From NCBI GenBank assembly GCA_905221615.1, contig CAJNDT010001324.1, forward strand, positions 601,001-665,000: a stretch of 64,000 bases of DNA. Direction: 5' to 3'. The notes under the pieces are model-generated. The model searched no databases. It saw only the letters and a program-made list of their open reading frames with translations, and had not been told where the DNA came from. The stretch's first letter is position 1. Each line of letters begins with the position of its first letter. Source of the DNA: Symbiodinium sp. CCMP2592 (lineage: Eukaryota > Sar > Dinophyceae > Suessiales > Symbiodiniaceae). The translations under genes and the position numbers were made by a program. Positions 13,100 through 24,360 of this stretch are shown in pieces.

Positions 13100-15840
13100 T
13101 TCAGGACAGCGAAAGGCAGTTGCTAATGCAGACGTGGTGCTTTGCATGCGTGCTGCTGGCATCAAAGGCTGGACGTGGAGCAGCCTTTCACCTTCCGTGT
13201 GCAAGACAAACAAGGCCTGTGCTGCAATGCATGCATGTGCTCGACCGCTCCCCAAGACAGAATCCGTAGACACTGCGCCTGAAGCCCATGGTGCTCGAGA
13301 TGCCCTCTCAGATCCGAGCTACGTGATCCTGCTAAACCCGTACCCAGGCTCTACACCTCCGCACCTCAAGCTCCGCATTGCCAGCTGAGCCCCGAAGGCT
13401 TGTCGGAGTTCAAGCCTGCTCACGGCGTGGTGGTCTTGCCGGTGGCGGATGATGCCCCACCGCTGGGTGAAGACTACGACTAAGGGCCTGCTGCAGGGTT
13501 ATGTACAAAGGAGGAACGAAGACTCACCTTACTCACTTTATTGGCAATGTAGGCCGTTCGGGCTCCAGGGTCCACCGACCAGACTCGTGGGCTACAGTTA
13601 GGCGCAAGTAGGGTGAGGATGAGTCTAAGCGATGTACTTAAAAAGCCGCCGGAGCTTGGGACGCTGCTTCGAATGTTTTTGTCAAAGCTACATTTCCGGT
13701 CCCAACCTCAAGCGTTTAGCGATAAGCCGCTACCGGCTCCCCACATGGCATAGCCATGGAGATGCCCAGCGCGTCCCACCATCAAAAAAGATCGCAGGAG
13801 CTCGACACTGCGTGGAAGAGGGCTGCAGGTGTTCGGATTACCTTGGGTTCCTTAAGCAGAACGCTGGCAGGTGTTCCCTGGGACCGCTTAAAAGGGTCCA
13901 AAGACGAGGTCCCCCTGCGCTCGCGAGCCGCTCGCCGTCTCTTGGCCGTGGCCCTGGGCGCCCTCCGGGCCGCCGCTCTGCTTGGCCGTGCCGGGGCCCT
14001 GCGGTTAGGGGCTCCGACAACTTGAAGGAGGAAGCTGGTTCTAAGGTTAGACCGAAGCAACAGTCATCCGGTCGGATATGAGACCCCAAAGCTTCGAACC
14101 AACACCATGGGTTTCTCATTCCGCAGTTGTGCCGCAACTTGTCATGTTACGATGTTTGTGGCAGCTGCATGCTCCCACCTGCGCCACCTCCCTTGACGCA
14201 AGATGCGTGCACTTTCGCGTGGCGCTGGCTCCAAGAATCAACTTATAAAACATAGAAAGTCCTGTCGATCCTGGGCGCATTCCTGCACCTGGCACACAGC
14301 GCAGCAAGAGCCTGCCATGTTCCAGGAGCCGCTGTTGTTTGGTTTGATGGATTGGGGTTTTTGGGCCCGGGAACATGGAGTTTATCATGGAAGTCTTCCC
14401 CAGGAGAACACAGCGTTTATCAGGTCAAAACCCTTGCACCGATCCAGTAGGAGAAGGTTCCCAAACCAAAAGCTATTAGCAGTACAGAAAACTTGACACT
14501 GAAGCCGATGCGTCAAACTCGATCACACCGCCGGGATCTTTGCTGAGAATGTCCAAAACGCCCACCAGCTTCTCTTTTCCAGGAAGCGTTGGAGCAGCTG
14601 ATTTTACAGCTCCCCGGCCAGATTTTCTCTTCATGGAGGTGTTGACCAAACGCAGCAAGACTGCCGATGCAGTGGCCCGGAGCCGCCCGAGAGGCAAAGC
14701 TAAAACTGCTCGCAGAAAGCCGGGGAGGTCGGTGCCCCAATGACTCAGGTGCCTGAATCCTTATTTGGAGGGCATCAACCTGGGGTCCCTGCACAGAGGC
14801 CAGTTGCCGGGGTTACCGACTTTGAGACTCGGGGCTTCGGGCTCCATTGTACTGCCAGCTGCGGATGTATCGGGTTCTTGGTGTAGAGGGGCGCGCGATG
14901 CACGCTTCGAGGGTCAAAGCCCATCGCTGCAGGCATCTACAACGGCTGCATCGAGCTCCAAGAGCTCAAGGTAAAGCCCGAGGCGCCCCGGGATTCCGGC
15001 ATGCACAGGTAGGGATTTTGCAGCCTCCATCGCTATCATTCCTTCACGGCAGTATCCACCAGCAAGTAGTCAAAACGTGCATTGACAAATGTACTCTTGC
15101 AACTTGCGCGATGGTGCTCCATGGTACTCAAAAGATGACTGAAAGGATGAAGATGCATGTGGGACTTGGGTGCGTCCGCTTGACGGAACTTCCGTCTGAA
15201 GTACGAACTTGTATCACAGCGGTGCTCGTTGTCAGCATCCATTGTGGCCGAGAGCTCGAAGCTGTGCGGCGAAGCCTTTTAATAACATCGTATGTCTAGT
15301 TGCATACAACATCTCAAGCTAACCTGTGAGAGGTTCTTGCACTGCTTGGCGTGCCCGGATTCAGCGTACAGCGCGGCTACCTCCAGCTGATCAGGCCTTT
15401 CAGGGCTCAGGGGGGGGCGTGGCCGTGGTCTCAAACTACGAACCGTCTTCATTCACCCCTTGGGGACATGCAAGGCTGCAGATTCCTTGGTCCAGTTTGG
15501 CCTCCGGAAAGATTGCGCTGGAGGCACACAGCCGGCAAGACGGACCGAGCACGCTGTTTTTATTCCGAGATTTAAGATCGGGATCTTCACAGAAAGACTT
15601 CAGCCATAAGCCGTCAGTTCAGGTGTTTCGATTTTGCTGGTTCCTGTATTCTGGCAGAGCCCAAATCGTTGTGCCCACCCTGGCAAGATGATCATGCAGA
15701 TTCAGAGCTGCGCGCAAGCTTGGGCGCATTCCCATGTGCAGGTCCGCGGCGTTCACATCGAGGCAGCAACCCAGAATTATTTTGCAGGATGTAGGATGCG
15801 GAAGTTCCGCATGTCCGCTATAGCCCCTGCAGAGACCCTG
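13100..15840. other. No supportable gene
   Basis: Only short frames on both strands with no recognised domain. The segment at about 13900-14020 is very GC-rich (repeated GGCCGTGGCCC-like blocks), which creates long accidental frames on both strands. Confidence 0.45.
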
Positions 15841-15845
15841 TGCAG

Positions 15846-15910
15846 AGATCAAGGTGGACCAGATCGCCGATGGGCGCACCAAGGAAGAGCTTATCAAGCA
15901 GATGCGCGAG
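15846..15910 (+). CDS. Candidate exon, coiled-coil-like segment (first of two)
   Basis: The segment lies between an acceptor (CCCTGTGCAG ending at 15845) and a GAG|GTTGGG donor at 15911. The frame reads IKVDQIADGRTKEELIKQMR followed by E. If not spliced it would read V-G-N-R and stop at 15923-15925, so a terminal exon is the alternative. The heptad-like helix pattern and codon choice differ from the surrounding shadow frames. The donor is phase 0 and matches the next candidate exon. Confidence 0.45.
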
Positions 15911-16025
15911 GTTGGGAATCGATAGTTTGTGAGCGCAAGCGGTCTGTTGTAGCACAACACGCGGAGAAGACTTCAGCCGCTTTGAACTACAGTCTTGGTG
16001 AAAGCTTCCCTAAAGACGTGGCCAG

Positions 16026-16110
16026 GTGAAACAGCAGGCCATCCAGCTCCGAATGGACCAGGCAGGAGTCATGGATTCCAGTCGAAAGATCCTTAAGGGA
16101 ATCCACAAGT
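16026..16110 (+). CDS. Candidate exon, coiled-coil-like segment (second of two)
   Basis: It begins after an acceptor (GTGGCCAG ending at 16025) in phase 0 and reads VKQQAIQLRMDQAGVMDSSR then KILKGIHKL, continuing the helix of the exon at 15846. The likely end is a CG|GTGCCG donor near 16111, since the frame stops soon after. Weaker helix-like pieces further on (SPLLESLQVKNLLEQQRK near 16340-16390, and VFEAKYQVSFSFSSKALGIG near 16864-16923) may be more exons of the same unknown gene. Confidence 0.4.
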
Positions 16111-17199
16111 TGCGGTGCCGGGCAGGCTGACTGCCGACAAGCGCGGGGGAGGGTTTCGGGTGGGGAGTTTCAACTACAAGTCTCGATGCACACGCCCAAG
16201 GAGGCCGCATTTTGGAAGCATGCCAGGGGTTTACGTCAGGGTTGCACGTCCTTGAACGGACCTCGGCCAATCGGAGTGCCACAAGAGGAATCGCGGTCGT
16301 CCCTTGACCTCTTTCTTCCCCTGTTCGAAGGCCCGAGCCCCCTGCTGGAAAGCCTGCAGGTCAAGAATCTGCTGGAGCAGCAGCGAAAAGTGCCTCAGTG
16401 AAAGATGTCGCAGAAGCGGTCGATAAGTCTGCGACTGGAAGCTGGAGACAGAAACTGCATCGACTGATGTAATCGCTTCGAAGGCGCCGCACTATAGCCG
16501 CTTCCGGTTGAATCCGTTTCACCAGGGCTGAAGACATGCGGGGTCTCCCCCCTATTGCTCGGCTTGCACCTGCCTGCAGATCCGAGGCCGCAGCGGACCT
16601 CGCCTCTGCCGACGAGGGCTTCGCGATGAAGTTTGCACGGAGGCGGAACTGTGAAGGAGAAGCAAGTCGAAGCGGGCGGAAACCCGGGTCCTCTCAGCGC
16701 AGCTTTACAACCCGGGAGGTTCATCAACAACCTCACAGTGTCAATCGAAGATGAACCTTGCCTGCATCGGGGAAGAGTTGACGTCAGCCAACGACTTTCG
16801 CAAAGGTGTGGGCTTGGAGTGACAATGTGACAGAAGGGTGCCAGGTTGCAGATTGGATCTGAGTGTTCGAAGCAAAGTATCAGGTCTCCTTCAGCTTCAG
16901 CAGCAAGGCCCTGGGCATCGGAGCCAAGCTGGAGAGCCGAGGGCTGTGCCGTTCTGTGTTGACGGCGCTCATCTGCTTTTGCCAACATCTAGATCCTAGA
17001 TCCAGGGATGAGCGAGACGTCTTGAACGGTGCCCATCCTGTCCGGCTCTTGCGCTTCGCCTATGCGATGTTTCCAGGAGCTGCCCCGCCTGGCAGTGCTC
17101 TCCACGGATGAATCCTTCAAGGCTCCGAGAGAAGGTTTGGGAGATTTTGGAGAAGGCCGTTTTGGGGCTGAGAAGCCCGTGCTGTTCGTCTCTGGTGAA

Positions 17200-18598
17200 A
17201 TGCAATGCTGGCTCTGGGCACAGTGGCCTCTTCAAGAGCTGTTTGAGCAGGAGCCTGTCAAGGGCGAGACCGTCAACATCGCTCCTTGGCTCGAACCTCT
17301 CCAGGGCAGAAAGAGTCAGAGGGTTCCATCCCCCCAGAAAAAGCGCTGTTTCTTGTCGGGGGTTTGCTCAACGAGGTTTGGCCTTCCGATTTTACATGTG
17401 GCATGCACCAGTACCCATATTGATATTGGATAGGCTCGCAGCGGAACGCGACATGCCTGTTTGACAGATCCTATTGATTTTGCAAAGTTCATTATTCCTG
17501 CACTGCAGGCAGACGACTCCATGTACAAAGTTGTGAGGCAGGGACTCGCGAAGCAAAGGATGGCTCAGAATCGCAGAGACTTGTAACACCTTGTTCATGT
17601 TTGAAGCATGACAGCCACATCATGCTGCTCAGCTCTCAGCGTACCTGCAGTATCAATCACCGTTTAGGAAGCCTGTGATGGGTGGGAAATGGTGGCAAGT
17701 TATGAGTTGCAGGGGGATTCAGATGCAAGCTTCGCTAGTAGCCCCCAGGCGTGTGGAGCTCTGTGCTGGTTTCCTCGACTCTTCGCAGGATCGAAGGCTT
17801 TGCTGCACAGCTCTACCAGCCTGGGAATCCCACCGCAGCGACGTATGTGCTGCCAGGGTCTCAGAGCTCTTCGAGAATTTGGGAGGGGCTTTGCAAGTCA
17901 CGAATGCAGTGCTGTGCGACCGCCTTCCGGCGTCAGTATATGTTGTAATGGTGATAACATGGTGGCTCCGCATCCAAAGGAGCCCGACGGGCGCGAGCCT
18001 GAATTTGGCCCACCTTCCGCGGGAGCAGCGCATTTTCCTTGAGTTGGACTTGGGCTTGTCGAAGCCCAGTGAGGCCGGCCGGCTTCAGGGCTGAGACAAT
18101 GCATCTGCAGATATCCACACTCCAACTTCAGAAGCAGCTGAGAACTCTCAGTTCCATAATACATATCAGTGAAGCGCTGCTAGACACCCCCTTCCCCCGA
18201 CCGCGTGGTAGACCCCCTCCCCCACCCCACCCGCCACGCCATGCCACGCCCTGTGGTTCTCCGTGGTGTGGATTCTGCCCCGTGCCCATGCCGCGAAGAT
18301 GGTGATCATGATCTCCGTCCGCACCCTTGCTCAAAAGTCCTGCATGAAAGTCATTCAAGCAAATGCCCGGGCTGACTTTTGACGCACCTCACCGAAAGTG
18401 TGCATAGAATGACAGTCGATACAGCAGGCCACAGAAGCTATTGAAACAAGCAGAAGCAAAGCACATGCGGTACCCAAGAGGTAGTAAGACCTCAACAGCA
18501 GAAGAGCAGTGGTACAACGAACAGTCGCACTCGGCATACCAGAATGCACCGAGTACATCAGCGCCATTGTTCTCAGCATCATCGCCATCATTCTCATC

Positions 18599-18635
<37 letters not shown>

Positions 18636-19200
18636 GTGTGGCGGGGGGCGGGGGGAGGGGTGGGGGTGACAGGGAGTTCCAAAACACGTCGACAGCTACG
18701 AGGATGATGACTCGAAGGAGCACCCTCCATGTGACTCTTTGCTCGGATGAGAGGCCTGGCCAGGCTGCTGCGGGGGAAGGGGGCGGGGGCATACCATGGC
18801 GGGGTTGGGAGTGGGACTGCACCGATGCAGCGACGAAGGACCACATATAAGCCAGTCTCAGTGCTGGAGGTAGCCGGCAACGCCATCATCGCACATATGG
18901 GTGATTCTAGCTCGGAAGTACCCTCCTACCACGCAAGCCACTTTTCCTTGGCGAAAGGTGCAGCTGCTTCGCTCGCAGGCTCTCTGATGAAGTTGTGTAT
19001 CTCGGTATCGGGCTGTCAGTTTTTGTGTCAACATGTACAGGGCCCAGGTGCATTGCAGGTGTGGAAGTTTAGATGTGGATGGCTAGCATGCATGTGTACA
19101 GCGAGATACAGCGAGTGTACAGCGGGTGCCTAGCCATCAGCATGCCTGTGCGACCTGGAACGTGAGCAGCCTGCATCGGTTTTGCTAGACAGACTCTTAG
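17200..19200. other. No supportable gene; TCTG microsatellite
   Basis: Short frames only. A (TCTG)n microsatellite lies within it and is listed separately. G/C-rich runs flank the microsatellite. Confidence 0.5.
18598..18634. repeat. (TCTG)n microsatellite
   Basis: About nine uninterrupted TCTG units, followed by a G-rich run (GCGGGGGGCGGGGGGAGGGG). Confidence 0.95.
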
Positions 19201-19216
19201 ACTTAGACTTCTGTTT

Positions 19217-19345
19217 TGGAAACATTGCAACCTTTGGAGGTGAAGCAGCTGATGCAGGCCGGAGAGGCCCTGGCTGCAGAGGCCCGGTCCGCCCGTTCTC
19301 GGGCTCCAGGCTCAAGTTCTCCAGCTCTGAAGCCGCAAGTCACCG
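19217..19345 (+). CDS. Candidate exon, Ala/Ser-rich helical segment
   Basis: The frame reads ETLQPLEVKQLMQAGEALAA, then EARSARSRAPGSSSPALKP, a plausible helix with a disordered tail. It begins near a pyrimidine-rich stretch (CTTCTGTTTTG) and runs on to the GGTGGGCTC tandem repeat, where it becomes low complexity. No family is recognised. Confidence 0.3.
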
Positions 19346-19403
19346 CTTCCGGCAGCTCCGACCGATCCCAAGAGGATGCTCGCCGCTCGCTCTGTGGCCT
19401 TGG

Positions 19404-19452
19404 GCTCGGTGGGCTCGGTGGGCTCGGTGGGCTCGGTGGGCTCGGTGGGCTT
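19404..19452. repeat. Tandem repeat, GGTGGGCTC x5
   Basis: Five near-identical 9-10 bp units. Translated they give GLGGLGG or PPSPPS patterns, which explains the long low-complexity frames on both strands. Confidence 0.9.
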
Positions 19453-19669
19453 GGGTGCTGCCTGCTGACTTCCTGCTCGTCGCGACTGCTGGTCTTGATT
19501 TGTTCCATTTTATGGGGTCTCGAGCCCCATCAAATCTCATAAACACCATGAGGATGCGTGTGGGCCCATCATCGGAAACCTTGCTTGAACCTGAAAATGT
19601 GCGGGCTGATGACTCTTTCTTGTTTTTTCTTTGCCTTTTGCTTAGTTTCTCTTCAACTGACTGCAGTTA

Positions 19670-22600
19670 GCACGCCCACCGACTGGTTAGGCTAGGTGGA
19701 AAGCTGGCAAGCAAATAAGCGAAGAAGCGTTCTGCGAGGTTTGGGCCAAGGCAAGGTATTCTCCGTAACGGGAACAGGCTGTCCGTACAAGGTGCTGGTA
19801 ACAGGAACACTGCTGGAGGGCGTAACAACCCGACAGCCTCGGAACGGGCCCTGAAGCTTTTCTTGGCTGCTGAACTTGGAGACCGCTTTCCGGTCCCTGA
19901 CCTGCTGGGACCTACGATTACAGCATGTCTACCTCCAGACCCAAAATCTTCAAACGACCCTGAAACCCGGAAGCCTCAAGCCTAAAACTGGCTTTCCATG
20001 AGTTTCTGGTTATCGCTGAGCCCTTAGTCTTGGACTTCTCGCGCTGCACTGCAGCCTTGGCTTCAAAGTGTTAGGGCTGAGGGTTGCAGGGTTTAGGGTT
20101 GAGAGTTTCGGATGCAGGGTTTAGAGGTTTATGTTTATCGGGTTTGGGGGTTTAGGGGTTTAGGCACTTCACCTGGATGACAAGCAAATACGCACCCATG
20201 AAGAGACATATGAACGTATCTGCAATCAGTTCAATCTTACCTGCATTACTTTGAACCTGTGAAGTTGCAGAGAATGCAAATTGCCATTGTCAGCCTGCCT
20301 GCCTGTCTGTCAGTTTCTGCCGGCATGTGGCAAACACGCATGAGATCGGTTCTGTGAACCCGCTGAGTAACCATGTATCAGCACACCCACGTGTGTGCGT
20401 GTGCGCGTGTCCCAATGCGTCGATATCCTTCTGTATTCCTACCTAATTACGTGAGGCTTGCCCGTCGGGGGACTGGTTTTCGGTCCCCCACTTTAAGAGC
20501 AAAAAAGCCTTGGGCCCACGGCTTCTTCCGATGACGGTTCCGGTTCGGTGGTTGTTCGTGTTACGCTCGTCACCTGGTTGCTTTTGCCGCGGCCGTGTCC
20601 GCTTCCGTTACAGTGTGTGCGACCGGTTTCCGTTACTCCCCAAAGCGGTTTCCGTTGCTCCCCACACTCGTCAAGGCATGATGATTTGGGAATGACGCGC
20701 GATTTGCGTACCGCTTGTGGTTCTTCACGTTGGTGCTTCGGCAGAGGCCTTACTACGCTTTATTTACTGTTACAGGTGGATTGAGTGATTGAGTGAGCAC
20801 TCGCGATGTTAACTCCAGTGCAGGACGCCAGGCTGAAGGCTTTGCTGATCCCAGCCGAGTTGGGCTCCCTTGCTGCAGTTCGGGCAAGGGCCAGGGTCGA
20901 GGCTTTCGTTGGTGCTTGAACTTGTGTTGACCTGTACTGTCGATGGCGGTGTGGAGATGCTGCCCCAAGAAGCATAAGAACCCAGACACCCCAAAGATGT
21001 AGCATGCAATCAGACTCAAGCAGCAGGCGCTGCTGATCAGTCACTGATCACGTCGCGGTCAGCGATTACTCAATAGCAGCAGTTTTACGTCGTCACAGAG
21101 TTCCAGGTACAGTGAACTGATCAACTCTGCATACGACCTTGGTGGACACACAATCAACGATTCCGAGCTTCCCTCAACAGCACTGCTTGATACCAGTTGC
21201 ACTGTTAACATGGCATCGAAAATGCTCGTAGCCAAAAACAACTCCATTCCAGCTCAGCTTAAACTGGGAACCGAATCGACAATCCGCAATTGCACAGAAG
21301 CGGTGTCCTACAAAAACCACAGCTCGATGGCTGATGCGCCCAAGCATGGAATTGCAGGAGAAGCCGCAGTGCTCATGGAAGAGGCCGCCAGACCGCTCTG
21401 GAGCCGGGCTTTTCAGGGCTTGTATCGTTCATGAACGGGATTTACCACCAACAGACAGGAACGGGCTGTTTTTCTGTTTTTCTGCGGAGTGACTATGTGG
21501 ACCATCATGCTGACAAGGGTTTTCTGCAACCGTTCCAAGATGCAGGGCGGAGTTGGTCGAGTGAGCCCGTGAGCCGTACTGTGACAAAAGTACGCAGTAC
21601 ACACATCAACCATTCGCCAGTGATGGAAGGCCTTGTATAAGGGTAAACTTAATGTTTGCCTATGCCATGGTTCGCAACGTTTCCGAGACGAGCACTCTGA
21701 AATTGACCAATTGACCAATTGTCCTTGATCTTGTGTATGATTCAGCACTTTCCCACGCCCGGTAGCGAAGTCTTGTTGCCCGGCTACTATTCTTCCAGCC
21801 GTCGAACTTGTCGGAGTCCTTTCTCCAGGCGCTGAAAACCGAGTATGGTCAGCTTTTCGTGCGGCGGCTGCTGAACGAGCAAGGGTGCTTGGCCTGGCAT
21901 TTTTTGGAGATGTTTGGAGCCTGGGGCGGTGTCGCTGAGTTGGGCCGGAACGCATCCGTCACAACACAACATGGCAACATGGAGCCCTCCTGCATCTTCC
22001 CTGCCCAGGTTGGCTTTTGCCGACGAAGGGCTGCTGGACGACGACGAGCAGAGGCAGCAGTGGGGAGCAAACATCTCTCGGATTCCCCGCAGGGGCGGAC
22101 TCTCGCAGGGTGCGGGGCATGGATTCACTTTCTACAGACGTGTGCTTTTTACGCGTGGCAGGCGGCTGAAGCTGCTCGAAGAGCCCGGGCAGCAACGGTT
22201 TGGGCCCGGGCAGTGGAGGGCCACAGCTTTCTTTCGTTGCCCCGACTTCCTCGCAGGATCACCAAAGCCTCGGCCTCGAACCGAAGTGCGGGCTCAAGAA
22301 CCTCACAGCCAAGAAATGCCAGTCATGGACATACGAGCCATGAGGTTTGGCAGCAAGGGGTAAGAGAGTGCGACAGAAGTTTCGAAGCCCAGGACGCTTT
22401 GCCGGTGGAGCCTTTGGCCGCCCAGCGCCTTGCAGCCTTTGAGCTCGCCGAGACCCGAAAGCAGAAGCGGCCAGGCCAGGACGGCCAGGAGTCCGGCGGA
22501 CTCGAGGGGGGACGGGTTTTGAGATGGTGGGAGGTCTGGGAGTCCTGGCTTGCAATCTTTCCCTCTAGCCGGGAGGGAAGTTCCCTTGGAGGCTTCTTCA

Positions 22601-22700
22601 GTGCCTTCTTCGGACAGATGTGCTGCGCCGCGCCGCCCGCTGCACGCGTGGGTATGGAGGACGCGTGCATGAAGACTAGAATCTAGAACCAGCTCTCGTC
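19670..22700. other. No supportable gene; telomere-like tract and hairpin
   Basis: The longest frame (21808-22686, 292 codons) shows no domain and is shadowed by long frames on the other strand, as expected of stop-poor GC-rich DNA. A 7-bp stem GGGGGAC-TGGTTTTCG-GTCCCCC lies at about 20467-20488. A near-duplicate CGGTTTCCGTTACTCCCC / CGGTTTCCGTTGCTCCCC lies at about 20626-20665. Confidence 0.45.
20070..20165. repeat. Degenerate TTTAGGG telomere-like tract
   Basis: Repeated GGGTTTAGGG, GGGTTTGGGGG and TTTAGGGGTTTAGG units with interruptions. TTTAGGG is the telomere repeat reported for dinoflagellates and plants. It lies inside the sequence, so it is interstitial. Confidence 0.7.
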
Positions 22701-22739
22701 TAATGGGGTTCAGTTGTGCGCACAAACTCGCGAGGAGCT

Positions 22740-22934
22740 CCAGGATGCCACGGAGTTCGAAGCCGTGGAGGCTCCACAGAACATCCTTGCAGAGGCCGGA
22801 GGACGGGAGACGGCTGTGTGCAGGCGTGCGCTTGCCCTTCGAAGAGCTGAGGTGCGCTTCGGCGACATGGGTGTGCGCCTCGTGGACGACTCCAAAGAGG
22901 ACACGGAGGATGCAGAGGTGCACTTTTTGATGGG
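22740..22934 (+). CDS. Candidate exon upstream of the retroelement
   Basis: The frame reads EELQDATEFEAVEAPQNILA then RRAEVRFGDMGVRLVDDSKE and ends near an ATGGG|GTAACT donor-like site at 22935. The VRFGDMGVRLVDD stretch with alternating hydrophobic residues fits a beta-groove protein such as VPS13, but this is weak evidence on its own. A direct repeat (GGTGTGCGCC at 22869 and GGTGTGCACC at 22951) suggests that part of this may be spliced differently. The join to the next exon is not resolved: the gap is only 17 nt. Confidence 0.35.
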
Positions 22935-22951
22935 GTAACTTCAGAAGCAAG

Positions 22952-23100
22952 GTGTGCACCGGAAATCCAGCAGGTGTTGCGGCTCTTCATCCACAGCACG
23001 GAGCTGACGGCGACCGTCGCAACTGGCCTCGACTACCGTGGAAAGTCCTCTGCCAACCTCAAAATAGCAGGCCGGCAGGGGCAGTTTTCGGAGGCAGAGA
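22952..23100 (+). CDS. Probable exon, possible VPS13-like protein (last exon before the retroelement)
   Basis: It follows GCAAG and ends at a strong AGAGAG|GTGACT donor (GT at 23101). The frame reads EIQQVLRLFIHSTELTATVA then TGLDYRGKSSANLKIAG. The helix followed by alternating hydrophobic strands ending in a Y-x-G-K type turn is the kind of repeat seen in bridge-like lipid transfer proteins. The retroelement begins 51 nt into the following intron. Assignment to the same gene as the C-terminal VPS13 exons at 58-59 kb is inference from strand, style and pattern. Confidence 0.45.
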
Positions 23101-23151
23101 GGTGACTGGCCGGCTATCGCACGAGGTTTCGCAAACCGGGGTTCGGACACA

Positions 23152-23268
23152 GTAGTAACTTGCTACCAAGGCTTGCCGACTTGCAAGACTTATGTCAGGA
23201 GACGTCTGCCAAAATGGCTCTGCCATTTTGGCCCAAGATCGTGGACCGTGGGTCCTTCTAAATTTGTT
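23152..23268 (+). repeat. Split direct repeat A1
   Basis: From the T of TAGTAAC to ATTTGTTA. From 23157 on it is identical to A2 (28791-28902) over 112 bp. It holds two stems: GCCAAAATGG/CCATTTTGGC (23207-23216 with 23222-23231) and GGACC-GTG-GGTCC. It ends about 35 nt before the ATG of the gag-like ORF, so it may act as its leader. Confidence 0.9.
23221..23236 (+). promoter_or_regulatory. DinoSL-like sequence in A1
   Basis: GCCATTTTGGCCCAAG matches the last 16 nt of the dinoflagellate spliced leader (GCCATTTTGGCTCAAG) with one mismatch. It could be a relic of a trans-spliced leader captured by reverse transcription. The inverted partner GCCAAAATGG stands 15 nt upstream, so the match forms one arm of a stem. 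Confidence 0.6.
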
Positions 23269-23302
23269 ATCGCTCCCGCTTTTTCCCTTGCGACTGTCGA
23301 CC

Positions 23303-24360
23303 ATGGCACTCACCCCCGTTGCTAATGTCGATGACGTCCTTGTCTCCAGCATGGAGACGGTTGAGAGTTTGATCCCCGCACGCGATACAGGGGACAGTGA
23401 TCCGGAATGGGAGAAGCCTGACGATGACGTTGCCTTGGCCCGTGCTACCTTGGCACACAATGTTCATGCCCACGAGGATGAGACAGCAAACACCGCCCTG
23501 GCTTCCTTCACGGCTCTGGAGGTGGATGACACCAGCATGGCTCTTCGGCTCCAGGAAATGGAAGCGGCCATGTCCCGCCTCTTGGCAAAGGGCGATGAGA
23601 TGGTGGCTGTCACTGGCCACAGGTGACTTTGTCCCTGAGGAAGGTGCTCCTGATGATCCCATGGGAAGCGAGGATGTGCCAACCAGGTGACTTTGTCCCT
23701 GAGAGAGGTTCTTCTAATAACCCAAATAACCACGCCAACAAGACCAGACCTTACTCTGCCCTACCCGCCGGCACCCTGGAGGAGAAGGTCTTTCACATCG
23801 AGGGCTTCCCTGAGGACTTCCCGGGCATCGGCAAGAAGAGTGCGGACTTGGCCCAGCAGTTGACAAAGGAGGAGATCGCATCCTTGTTCTCCAAGCTCAA
23901 ATCGGAGCAGTGGAATCGCCCGGCCGTGGAGAGGGTCCTGGAGGTGTATCATATCTACAAGCGCCAGTTGGCCCAGGAGAAGATGCTGGCTGCCCCCTAC
24001 AACCGTGCTCGCAGAGGGGTCGGACACAGCAGCATGGGTCAGCTGGACCGTGGCAGCACTGGGGCTACCCTCATGTGCCCTAACTGCTTTTCGGATTGGC
24101 AACGGCAGGACAACAAGGTCGAGGGGAAGTGCAAGCTCTGCCAGAAGTCCGTCATTGCAGTGGACAAGGGCCCACCCTCGGCCGAGATCAAGCTCGGCTC
24201 GTCTTCCTGGCGGATGTTTTGTGGCCCCAGAGGTGTCACAGAAGGAAGCTGCCTCCGTGGACATTGGCTCGTGGGCCCAGCCTCCTCCCAGGCCAACAAA
24301 CAGACCAGAAGGAGCTCAGCTTTGCCGACCAGGTGCCTATGGCCCTGAGGCTTAGCCTGG
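23303..24360 (+). CDS. Gag-like ORF, N-terminal part with zinc finger (frame-broken)
   Basis: The likely start is the ATG at 23303, 35 nt after A1 (MALTPVANVDDVLVSSMETV). This frame runs to a TGA inside hairpin core H1 (23624). After H2 the coding character moves to another frame: GTLEEKVFHIEGFPEDFPGI, then a helix-rich stretch with KRQLAQEKMLAAPYNRARRG. A CPNC-x16-CKLC zinc-finger-like motif lies at 24076-24141. Near 24200 the best frame shifts again, to FVAPEVSQKEAASVDIGSW, which runs into hairpin core H3. The position after the A leader and the Cys motif suggest a nucleic-acid-binding Gag protein, but I recognise no specific family. Frame changes at or near the hairpins could mean splicing of mini-introns or decay. 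Confidence 0.5.
23620..23637. repeat. Hairpin core H1 (GAC/GTC variant)
   Basis: CAGGTGACTTTGTCCCTG: a 7-bp stem with bulged T and TTT loop. It sits where the first Gag frame meets TGA. The change GCC to GAC is matched by GGC to GTC. Confidence 0.85.
23684..23701. repeat. Hairpin core H2 (GAC/GTC variant)
   Basis: The same 18-nt core as H1, 64 nt downstream, so the two give different reading frames. The arms pair only weakly. Confidence 0.85.
24330..24347. repeat. Hairpin core H3
   Basis: CAGGTGCC-TAT-GGCCCTG. The left arm GAGCTCAGCTTTGCC pairs imperfectly with the right arm GGCTTAGCCTGGCTC. The Gag frame changes here. Confidence 0.85.

Noticed and set aside
21808..22686. 292-codon ORF as a gene
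   Set aside because: No domain, equally long overlapping frames on the other strand, and no splice context; likely a stop-poor GC-rich stretch.
23641..23680. CTGATGA followed by a short stem and GGAAGCG, hammerhead-ribozyme-like
   Set aside because: The conserved GAAA after stem II is missing and no stems I/III can be drawn around it.
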